64,000 nucleotides of DNA from Campylorhamphus procurvoides (taxonomy: Eukaryota; Chordata; Aves; Passeriformes; Dendrocolaptidae): the NCBI GenBank assembly GCA_013396655.1, contig WBMV01000073.1, forward strand, positions 356,738 to 420,737, read 5' to 3'. Each line of letters begins with the position of its first letter. Position 1 is the first letter of the stretch. The notes beneath the pieces were generated by a model, which saw nothing but the letters and a program-made list of their open reading frames with translations, did not search any database and was not told the DNA's origin. Positions 1-9,739 of the stretch are shown here, piece after piece. The position numbers and the translations under genes were made by a program.

Positions 1-3000
1 CACAACATGTGGGATAGGAGACATGGGGATGAAGCAGGGTGGCAGGCAGCAGTTGCACACCTCTGCTTTTGCTGTGCCAGGGAGAACAGAGCTCATTCCT
101 GCCCTCCAGACCTCAGACCCCAAGCACTACCTTGAAGGCACAAGTCTAATGGAGCAAAAGCATTCCTAAACCATTCCTGTCCTGTCTCCAGCTTCTGCTT
201 CCACTCAGGGCTGCCTGGGGTGGGTTAGGGTTAATTTGGAGTGCCCACAGCTGTCAGTGACTTCCAGAAGGCACCTCATGAGTCAGGAATGGGGAATGAT
301 CAGCAAGTCTGTACCTCAGCTCAGTGCCTGGGGACGGGATGTGCTGGCAACAGGGGCTGATGCCCAACATTCCCACGTGGAGCAGGGAGCAGCATCAAGG
401 GCAGGGCTGAGACTGAACTATGTGTAACCCCATGACACCTCCCTTCACCCCTCTGTTTCCACACAGGTTTTAATGCCTGTAACAGGGAAACACACCCAAG
501 TCAACAGCGCTCTTTCAAGATCATGGCAGTCCCCAGGCACACACCCATGGATGAGCCACAGGCATTACCTGGCTCTGCTTCCACCACCTCCAACCCACCA
601 CCATTTAGTCCTCTATGGCAGCAGACTTGAGGCAGGGGAGCAGCCAGGGCTGTGGATCTGAAGCCTGGCTGTTTGTCCCCTTGCCCCTCCTGTTTCCTTA
701 TTCTACCCTCCATTTGCTGGTGCCACCTTTGCCCTGCCAATGCCAGGCTCTCTGCATGGGCTGGTTCCCTCAGCTGTCCATCAGTGGCTTGTCCACCTGG
801 CTGAGCCTGCCCATCCCTGGGACAGGACAAGCACTGCTCACGAGCTGTGGTGGCTGAAGGCAAGAGGCCACACAGCTGGATGGGGACCTGCAGCACAGGC
901 AGAGCCTTTTTCCATGGGGTGCATATGGGTGTATGTTATTTTATGCCTTCTGCTGGGCTCCCCCAGTGCTGCTCTGTCCATTAAGCTGACACCTTGCCCA
1001 GCCTGTGTCACAGCCCATGGCCAAATTTCCATGGGTGGTGTTAGCACCAGTGAATCCTCTTCCCATGCTGAGCTGCTGCTTTTCAGCAGTGGTGGGATGG
1101 GCAGTGCCATCCTGGTGATAAGGTGGGATGCAGGACTTGTCCAGCTGGCTGAAAGCCCCGGTGGGTTGCCAGGCTGGAGAGGAGCTGCAGCAGCCTCTTA
1201 TCATGAGGTGTCTACCATGGGGTGTCAGCCTCTTCCCTTTGGGATGGTACAGCAAAATGATGAGCCTTGCCTGGGAGCAGAGAGGGAGAGAAGTGGCCGA
1301 GCAGGGCAGGAGGAGCCAGGCTCTGGAGCCTCCATGAAGGGCACTGGGCCATAAACATGGCACGGTGGCTGTCATTTATGTGTCAGCAAACACGCTGAGT
1401 GGGCTTGACTATTGATTCTGACCACATAAACCACTGTTGTGGCACTTGTTCAGGTTTGTGCAGGTTTTACAGCTCTTGTTCTGAGAAGTGCCCATGTATT
1501 TGGTTTTGCTCCTTCCTTCAGGTCTATCTGTTGACATTGGCTCTCTTAACCAGAGCATTGGGCCATGCCAGGAAGTTGAGTGTACAGCTCTCTGTGCATT
1601 TCCCACTTTCCCAGGGGGGTTATCACCTGTAAAATCTCTCACACACCCATAGCTGGGACAGGTGTCTGGTGCAGAGGCAGCTGAAAGGTGCCTGCTGGTC
1701 CACAGCACTGGTTGGTGGGTTTGGGTGCCCTGCATTCAGTGGCAGGAGCTGAGACACTCACCCTGGCAGATGGATGGGCAAAGCCGCAAGGAACGTGTTG
1801 CCCTGGAAAGTTTGGGGTGGGATGAGCAAGGCCAGAGGTCTGCGGGGCTGCAGTGAAAATTGCAATGTCAAACCAATTTGGACGTGCAGTGAAGGGGAAG
1901 GTGTCAGGGCTCCCAGAGCATCATCACAGAGGAGATGGGCCATGCATGGTGACCTACAGTAGAAGGCACACAGTATCACCTGTTCCCTACTTTCAGTCCT
2001 CTTCCCAGCAGGAGGTGCCAGGACTGGCTGTGCCCTCAGTGACACCTTGGTGTGGGGGATCAGGGGGCTTGAGCCCATGGTGGTGGTCCTCATTTACCCC
2101 TCAGCACCAGAGCTCCTGTGACTGTATGGATGCAGCTGGAGTCCCTCTGGTGGCTGCAGTATTTTGGGATAGAAAGACTAGTCTGGCCGCACAGACTTTT
2201 CAGCTTTTTGGAGCCAGAAACCTCAGCTGCTGGTGCCTTTCCACAGCCACTTGCTCTGCATGGAGCTGTTCCTCTTACACCTTTGGTGCAGCATCCTGAG
2301 CCTACCTTTATATTTCGTGGCATGTATTTCCTGAAGAGATTTGCTGTGTGATTTGAGTCCATGCTCAGGCTGAAGCTTGGACAGGAGCTGTTCGTGGGAG
2401 TATTTGCTTGTGGGACCCAGCTTTGCTCCGATGCTTCACTGGGAATGTGGTGCCTCTGCCCAGCAGAGGCGAGCAGAGCCATCAGCCCCAGCTTCACAAT
2501 AAAACCGCTACCTTGAAATTTGCCTTCCGTGAAAATTCTGCAACATTTGCCATTTCCACGTACATTTCTGCCAGGAACCTTGTTTGCCTGAATATTTGAG
2601 GAAAGCAAACAAAGAAGGAGCCTGAACACAAACAGTCACGGATGTTTTTTTGCAGTCTTTGCCCTGTTCTGACCCCAAGCCTGCCAACAGAGATACTTGC
2701 AGGCATCCTCCTACCTGACATATCCCTTGGATCTGCCCTATATGCTGCCTTGTCCCCATTGCTGGCCCTGGTCCTGCTGCAAAGAGTGCTGTATGTAAAA
2801 GAAACTCACCCAGCCCTTGCTGTCTGTGGGACCACCATCATTCACCATCCCTTTGCACTTATGCTAAGTAAACATTTTTAACACCATTTGAAAAATGTCA
2901 GAAGATGACTAACAGAGTATGTCTGACTTGCAGACCAACACCTGCCCCTGCCAAGCTCAGAACATATCTCAAACACTCCTCAAGCCTTCCTGAACCTCTC

Positions 3001-6000
3001 ACTGTTCATTTTCCAGAGTCAGAGCTCATTTCCTGCTGAAAGAAACCCTCTGGGCTCACTCCCCTCCATAAAAATACCAGTGTTTCAAGCAAAGTCAAAA
3101 CCAAAGGTGTGCTGCTGGCCCAATAAGCAGCTGGGGTGAGGCAGGAGAAGTCACAGCCCTGTGGGCAAGTGCAGCTGCCCCGTGACACTGAGCAGCATCC
3201 TTGCAGCCCCTGAAATGTGGGGAGCATCTCCATCTCCTCCCCAAGGAAACCTTCACCAAGCACCAGCAAACAGCTCTCGGGATCAGGCCAAGGCACTAAA
3301 GCAGTGATTGTCCCTTTTGCATCTCAGTGAATACCTGTGCTCACTGCTGGCTGCATCAACACCCTGCTCAGGCACTGGAAACTGCTGACCTTGCCAGCAC
3401 CAGTGTTGCAGCCACCCCCAACAGCCAGCAGGGACAGCAGGACTGGGGACAAGAAAGGGGGCCATCCCAGGTGTCCTAACCCCCACCGGTCCCTGATGGC
3501 CTCCAGGCCATGGACAGACAGCACAAGGTGTAAACAGAGGAATTAAATAGCAGCTGACGTGATCAATCAAGGAGGAAAAGCTCAGTTCAGGTCATATCTA
3601 GTGGAAAGTTGTAAAAAATTAGATACATTTGGCAGTGAAAATAATTGCTTCACAATGAAAATAAAAATATTCAGAAATTCTGCCTCCTTTTATGTTCCTC
3701 AGTTGAAACTATCCCCCACATCTGACCAGAATGCCTGAGTAGCTCTGACGTCTCACATTTTTCAGCTATTTTCCAAAGCTGCTTTACTGAGCAGGGCTAG
3801 CCCTGATCATGCACCAGTCCTTGCTGTAACCACCAGCCCTGGGGATCCCCAGGGCCCAGAGCTGCTCCCAGAAGATAAACGAGTGGTGCTGCCTGCACTG
3901 GGATAGAGACCAGTTATCCAGATTGTGCCCAAGTCTCATCAGGAGGATAAAGGTGGAGCCAGGGGCTCATCCCCTCCTCACTGCCCAGGAGAGGACAGTG
4001 CCCTCACCCCCTCTCCATCCCTTTCCTTCTTGCACAACTGTTTGCAGCTTCCCATAGGGATTTAGCACCACTGTGCCCAGTGGAGCCCGTTCCAGCTCAC
4101 AGCCTGCCCACAGCAGGACAGGTGAGGTGGGGATGCTGAATGTGCCTCCAGCTCCACAGCTCTCCAGGAGCTGCAGCATCACTCCCTTCTTGCCCACAGA
4201 CCTACACAGGGTGCTGGGGACAGGTCACCTTTGTCACCACCTGGCAGGCATGTTCCAAATCCTTTACACAGGGCACAGGTCTGATGGGAGGGAAATAAGT
4301 GCCCCTGAGGTGTGGTTTAGGGGGAATACTGGTGGCAGTCTGGGGCAGGGGATGGATGGCGAGGGTTGCAGTAACTGCAGCAGGAGGATGCCCCACTCTC
4401 TACTCTTACTGATGCCACTAGTGTCAAGAGAGGGCTAGACCTGAGGCTGAATGCCAGTGCCCAGTTTTCCCCTTTGAATATATCCCTGGCTTCAAATGGA
4501 TGCTGAAATCTCAGAGCCCCTGAGATGGATGGGGAGAAGGAAAAATCAGAAAATGTTTCCATCTCTCAAAGGAAACTAAAAATAACTGCATGACCCCTTC
4601 AAGGCTTAAGGCTCAGCCAAGGCTGAAGGTGAACCCTGATGTGCATCTACCAGCTATGCCAGGTAGGATGGTCTGTCCTTCCAGGGCTGGGAGCTGCTGG
4701 CTGCAAGAGCAAAACTGATGGGCTCAGTCAGGACTCAGCATCACCAGTACTGGATGAGCCCCCTCATTGCTTTGCAAGGGAATTAAACTGCCAGCGACCC
4801 TGGGAAAGGTTTGACCACCACTTTTCCATCTGCATGATGGTGCATCCTGGCTGCTGTGCCCACCCTGCTGCCCATCCCCAGCCCAGCACTGCAGCACTGC
4901 AGGTTACCAGGGAAGCACTGCCCAGTCCCCCATCCTGCCAGGCCTTCCTCACCTCTGTTTGGATAACTTTTTCACCTGTTTTATTTATGAGGACTCCCCT
5001 CCTTCTGCCAACACTCTGAGTTTCCTCTTGCTTTACTCTGGGAGGCCCATCTCACTTTTTTTTTACTTTTTGTTTCTCTCCCCCTTATACGGCCCCAGGC
5101 GCGCAGGCAGTGGGTTCTGGCTGGAGTGCACAGACAGGGTGAATGGCTGCAGGAGGGATGGGCAGAGATTCCTCCCCATCCACCTGATGGCACCAGGCTC
5201 TGCCTGCACTTGCCCAAGTTTGGCATGTGGCTCAGTCACTGACCCTCAGACTGAAAAGTTAGGAGAAAGCCAGGATTAAAAAAAAAAAGAAAAATCAGGA
5301 GGAAATTAATGTTGGAAATGTTTCCTTGCCTGCGTTTAAGGTCACTGATGTTCTGGGGCTGGCAGGAGGCTGCTCCCATTAGAGCCGGCTGCAAGTGGGC
5401 AGGATAACTTCATCATTAAAGAGCCTGTTCAGCTCCTTGTGTTGCTTCTGCCAGGCAAAGCTGATTGCTCGCTACTGAAATGAGGCTGACTTTGCACCCT
5501 GGGGTGAAGCTGGACACAAGCACCCACGATGTGGGGACAACCAGATCCAGCCACCCACGTCTCTCAGGTTGATGGGAAAATCCCTTGAGCCTCCGTTCTC
5601 CTGCTAACGAGGTGCAAGTCAGTCCCAGCAGGCTGGGTGGGCCAGGAGCCATCTCCCACCAGCAGCAAGGATTTCGGCATGGAGGATGCTCAGCACCCAC
5701 TGGTCCTGGGCCAGCCCTCGCTCCAGGATCCAGCTCTCTGCACATCTCAGAGGCATCAAGCCTTTGCTCCACCTGATCACAACCATCCTGTATTACAGGC
5801 TCTTTGCACATTATCCAAGAAGCACCAGCTGGACACAAAGCCACAACTGGCACTGAACAGACCAAAAACTGGGCATTTTTCTGAGTCCAGCTCTGTGTGC
5901 AGCCCAGTCCCACTGCTGGCTCCTGCAGCTCAGAGGCAGGGTGCTCCTGTGGGCCTGGGATGCCAAATGAGCAACCTGATAAAAAAAGGCTAAAACTCAG

Positions 6001-7535
6001 CATTTCATAACTGCTTGACCAAAGCTGCCTTCTCCAGCCCAGCACAGTGACATTACTGCAGATCATATACAATTCTTACATTTCTATTGCCGTAGGCCAT
6101 GGATCCACCAAAATGCTGATGAGCCCAGCATCTGGCCATGGCTCACCACATAGTGATGTGATCCAAAATAAAGTGATCTGCAGAGTACTGAAGTGCTGGG
6201 GCCTGGGGCAAGGATGCACAGGGCAGCATGGATGCCACCACTGGGATGGGTCACGGCTGGAGGTGGCACCCATGGGAGGGTGGAGGCTGGAGCAAGAGAA
6301 GCCAACACCCAAAGTGAGGCCATGAACAAATTGTGAGGAGGTGGCCTGGGAGTCCCACAAAGACTCCTCCTGGGACCTGGCTGAAGTGCATGTGGTGGCT
6401 GGAAGGTGGGCTGGAGGGGCTGCACATGAGTTTAAAAGAAAATAGGAGGAGGGCATGAAAAATAAAGTGAGGAAAGACAAGGTAGTATGATGGAGAGCAC
6501 CACAGGAGGTGGTGGAAAGCCATGGGAAGTGATGGAGAGCCATAATGAAGGGATGGAGAGCCATGAGGACCTGATGGAAAGCCACAAGGAAGTGGCCACA
6601 TAGAAAGCCATGGAGAGTGATGGAGTGATGGAGAGCCATAGTGAGTGACGGAGAATCTCGTAACTGTGAGGCAGCTGCTGGGGCCTCACTCCACACTCTG
6701 GCCACATCCAGTGAACTGGTATTCTCAGATCATACGGCACCAAACCAGCCCCAGCCCCTGGCTGTGCAGCAGCACAGGCACAGTTGACCTACCCTAAGGA
6801 TACCAGTGGGCTGATGTCAGCCCGGGCAGTGCCACCTGTCCCCTGGTGCCCACGTGCATTTGTTAGCAGTTGGCATCTGGCACAGCCATGGAGCAAAGTG
6901 GCATGGGGCTGCTCCGGGCTGGTGCCCACCATGCCATGCAGGGAGCACGGGCACAGGCGTGGAGGGCATTCCCTGTAGCCAGGAGCCTGGGCAGTGGCGT
7001 GCCACCTGATGCTGTGCACAGCAGAGGCTGGAGGCTGCTGTTCACCCAGGTCCTACACTCCCTGCTGGGAAACCTGCCCAGCTGTAACGCCAGCCCAGCC
7101 CCAGCCCTTGGCGGATGCTCGGCACTGGCTGTGCCCGCTCACGCAGCCCAGGTGTGCCATGGGCCACCCAAAACTGAGCATCGTGGCTAGCAGCGTGTCC
7201 TGGGGCAGCACGTCACCTCCTCCAACCTGCTGCCACGAGCCCAGCAGCAGCCCCTCTGCCTGCAGCTCGGGCCACTCTGCTCCCTTGGGCACGCACCTTC
7301 TTCTTCAGGCCAAGCAGAGTGAAAGAGAGAAATCGCATATATGGATGTATTTATATTATATAAAAATCAACCAGAACCCTTTCTCTGCCTCCGTCTCCAG
7401 CCTTTGCAGGTGCCCCAGCCTGTGGGGCCCAGGCAGCGTGGCAGGACGTGGGGCTGGGGGTGCTGCCCGCTCCCCACGAGCTCCCCACGAGCGACGCCGG
7501 GACGGCAGCGCGGGCGATGGGAACGCTGTACTCAC
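1..7535 (-). other. Intron 1 of HNF4A P2 transcripts
   Basis: There are no exons here that I can support. The many open frames are short, GC-rich and resemble no known family. The stretch holds a poly-A run near 5279-5294, a GATGGA-type minisatellite (6486-6653) and ordinary unique sequence. It should continue leftwards to the P1 promoter and shared exon 2 of HNF4A. Confidence 0.6.
6486..6653 (+). repeat. GATGGA-AGCCA minisatellite
   Basis: Imperfect tandem copies of a roughly 21-27 bp unit built around GATGGARAGCCAT, with about seven recognisable copies in 170 bp. It lies in the P2 intron of HNF4A, about 0.9 kb downstream of the P2 exon. It creates long spurious open frames on the minus strand. 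Confidence 0.75.
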
Positions 7536-7584
7536 CATATGGAGCCTCCATCTTAGCGCTTAGCTGGGTGCTTACATTGACCAT
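7536..7584 (-). CDS. HNF4A: HNF4A distal-promoter (P2) first coding exon, partial gene
   Basis: HNF4A is a nuclear receptor that controls liver, gut and pancreatic beta-cell genes. Its P2 transcripts start with a short exon that replaces the P1 exon encoding the AF-1 segment. Seen here: an ATG at 7582-7584, 16 codons reading MVNVSTQLSAKMEAPY, one extra G, then a consensus GTGAGT donor (7530-7535). The peptide resembles the mammalian P2 start (MVSVNAP..., ending SSYD), and the phase predicts a Y-D junction with the next exon, as in mammals. The remaining exons, including the DNA-binding and ligand domains, lie beyond the left edge. I saw no P1 exon between 1 and 7535. Support also comes from promoter sites just upstream and from R3HDML being next door. 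The exon is short, so the call rests on peptide, phase, promoter and synteny together. Confidence 0.86.
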
Positions 7585-7745
7585 GTCTCGCCGGCTACTG
7601 CTATGGGGACTTGGGGCGGAAAACCAGAGGAAGTAGAGGAATAAAAAAGAAATCTAAATAAATAAATAAAAATGTCTTTCACTAAGGAACTGGGTGAAGG
7701 CAGGAGGGAGCGCGGAGAGGCAGGGCGAGGAAACCTGCCTCTCCT

Positions 7746-7771
7746 GTTATCTTATTGATTCGCTTAATCAG
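7746..7771 (-). promoter_or_regulatory. HNF6/GATA and PDX1-like sites in HNF4A P2
   Basis: On the plus strand, GTTATCTTATTGATT (7746-7760) contains TTATCT (GATA-like) and ATTGATT (the HNF6/onecut core). CTTAATCA (7763-7770) is a homeodomain core of the PDX1 type. The arrangement beside the HNF1 site matches what is known for mammalian P2. Factor assignment is inference. Confidence 0.6.
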
Positions 7772-7790
7772 GGCTAATGTGGGTGGAGAT

Positions 7791-7804
7791 GTTAAATAGT
7801 AACC
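7791..7804 (-). promoter_or_regulatory. HNF1-like binding site in HNF4A P2
   Basis: On the minus strand this reads GGTTACTATTTAAC, matching 12 of 14 positions of the HNF1 palindrome GGTTAATNATTAAC. It lies about 207-220 bp upstream of the P2 ATG, close to the spacing of the HNF1A site in human P2. Binding is inferred. Confidence 0.75.
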
Positions 7805-7810
7805 AAGCTC

Positions 7811-9155
7811 TTATGGAAACCAATCTGCAAGGTGCCGTTGCTGTAGCTATAGTAACTGCTGCCAAGCTAGAAACTCAAACACGGCTTTTACTGGACTCTT
7901 TTGGGGCTCCCGTTCCCAGACAGTGTCAAGGCCAGGGCAGCTGCTGGGCTGGGGTTCACCGCTGGCCAGGGAGTCGGGGCGGCTGGATCCAACTCCGCAG
8001 CGCCCCAGGTGCTGCTGAGATTTGTGCCATCACCCACCCACGATGGCAAAACCAGGTCTGAGCCCGCCTGCAGCAAAGGGAAAACATGGAATTGGGGGCT
8101 GGCTTGGGCAGAGTGGAGCCTGGCTGAGGCACAAGGGGCAAAATGCCATGGCCATTAGTCAGGACTTGTCCCCTCAGTGCTAACCAGAGGGGTTACTTGG
8201 GGATGGGGAGCTGCCAGGATGCTGTGGTGGGATGCAGGATGGTACCCTGAGTGCAGAGCCAGGCACAGGGTGTTTGCAGCTCCTCCCTGTGTCCCTCTGC
8301 TCCCAAAAATTGCGGGGACATGGAAGGTGCCCCAGCCACTCACAGACATCTGTGTTCCCTTTGGGACTGCAGCACCCAGGACCAGGTGGCAGATGTGCAG
8401 GTGAGGTCCCCAACCTCCCTGTGAGGCTGTGGCAGCACCTGTGACAGGAGCAGTCCAAGCTCCTGGGGGCTGAGCTGAGGCAAGCAGGGCCACGTGCAAG
8501 AAGCGCTGCTGAGAGGACACCAAATACATGAGGAATCCAGAGCTGGAGCTAAAAAAGTGATTGTCCAGCAGTGCAGAGCCTTCCATACCTCCCGCACATC
8601 TCAGGAAAGGGCCACGCTGAAGGAGGTGCAGAGGGATCCCTGCCAATTCCAAGACCCTCAGCTATTGAAACCCTGCAGCCTCGAGGGGACAAAGATAGGG
8701 ACATCTGCTCCTCTGGATGGAAAAGCACATCCCGAGGGAACATGCAGTGGGGACAGTGCTACCAGGACACAGAGGGCTGTGGCATAGGAATCCACGGCTG
8801 GATGCTCAGATCCAAAGCCTGGAAATTCAGGGGGCCCTGAGTTTTCTGAGTGCTGGGGGATCCTAGAGAGACAGGGGATGTGGATAATGGGGTGAGGTAT
8901 GGCAGCAGGATCAAGTGGGACAGGCTGGGTGGGACAGGGAGTTCATGGCCCTTCAGTGTCATCACCACCTGGTGTCCCAGCAGTGCTGGCTTCTCCCACA
9001 CGATGGAGCAAAGCACCCAGGCATCTCCTGTGCCCATAGCATGTGGCCCCACCGAAGGCTTCTGCACCCCTTTGCTGCTTACCCCCAAAACCAGAGCAAA
9101 GACACTGGCTCTGTTACTCTGAACCTCCAGGCTGAGTGAGGGAGGACTGACACGA
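7811..9155. other. Spacer between R3HDML 3' end and HNF4A P2
   Basis: About 1.3 kb of moderately GC-rich unique DNA. I see no gene or recognisable repeat. The part next to 7811 (about 7811-7870, containing AGTAACTGCTGCC) may extend the P2 promoter. Confidence 0.5.
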
Positions 9156-9176
9156 GCATGGGAGTCTCCAGGCTGC

Positions 9177-9182
9177 TTTATT
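9177..9182 (-). terminator. Polyadenylation signal of R3HDML
   Basis: AATAAA on the minus strand (TTTATT on plus), 425 bp after the stop codon. A GTGT-containing stretch lies about 30 bp further on. It predicts a 3' UTR of about 450 bp. Confidence 0.65.
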
Positions 9183-9606
9183 GGGGGGCTCAGAGCTGGG
9201 GGCCCCATGGCTGGAAGGGCTGCTCAGGGTACCCCACTTCTCCAGCTGCTCACCACGAGGGAACATCTTGGTATTTGCTTACACCAACCTCTGCCTTAGC
9301 AGCGGTGGGGGGCAGTGGGGAAAGCCCCTGAGTCTGCAGAGCAGGGGCCACACCAGCCAGCCCCACTCCCTCCACACACCCCTAAACCTTCCCTATTTCA
9401 GAAAATAGGGACCTGAACTGTCCCTAGTTCCCCCACAGTGGGAAGCAGCCAGACAATGTGAGCACTGCCGGAGAGTTGTGTTAGAAAAGCAGTTTCCTAC
9501 GTGGCACTAGGGATGAAGCAGGTTGGACAGCCAGGCTGCCAAGGGGTCAGTGTTATAAATAATTCTGGTTCACCCCATTCCCGGGGTTCCTCCTGGGGCT
9601 GCAGCC

Positions 9607-9739
9607 CTAGAACCAGCTGACTTGGTTGGATTTGACTCCGGAGAAGCACATGTTGTTGGAGCAGCCCCCGCCGTAGGTGGGTGGGCAGGCTGAGCACGGC
9701 CGCCCCACCTTGTATGGTGCTTCTCCCAGCCAGTTGCCC
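9607..9739 (-). other. R3HDML: R3HDML coding exon 5 and stop
   Basis: Residues 211-253, [15 protein letters not shown] to NQVSWF, then TAG. It is separated from exon 4 by an 88-bp intron. The short cysteine-rich C-terminus is typical of the family. Confidence 0.93.

Larger units (their letters stand above)
7585..7810 (-). promoter_or_regulatory. HNF4A: HNF4A P2 promoter
   Basis: This is the roughly 225 bp upstream of the P2 exon. Reading on the minus strand towards the ATG, it holds an HNF1-like site, a short stretch, a TGATTAAG homeodomain site, then AATCAATAAGATAAC, which combines HNF6/CUT-like and GATA-like motifs. I recall the same order from the human P2 promoter, where HNF1A and PDX1 act and where diabetes-associated variants lie. 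Nearer the ATG is an AT-rich run (about 7652-7671) of TTTA repeats. No clear TATA box or start site can be fixed. Expected use is in pancreas and gut. Confidence 0.75.

Noticed and set aside
740..1354. 204-codon plus-strand frame in the HNF4A intron
   Set aside because: It overlaps equally long frames on the other strand and resembles no known family. GC-rich chance frame.
6076..6743. Overlapping minus-strand frames rich in His, Ser and Trp
   Set aside because: They are produced by the GATGGA minisatellite, whose unit is near a multiple of three.
1..7535. HNF4A P1 first exon or DNA-binding exon
   Set aside because: I looked for the MRLSKTLVDMD and zinc-finger signatures on the minus strand and found none. 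These exons must lie left of the window.
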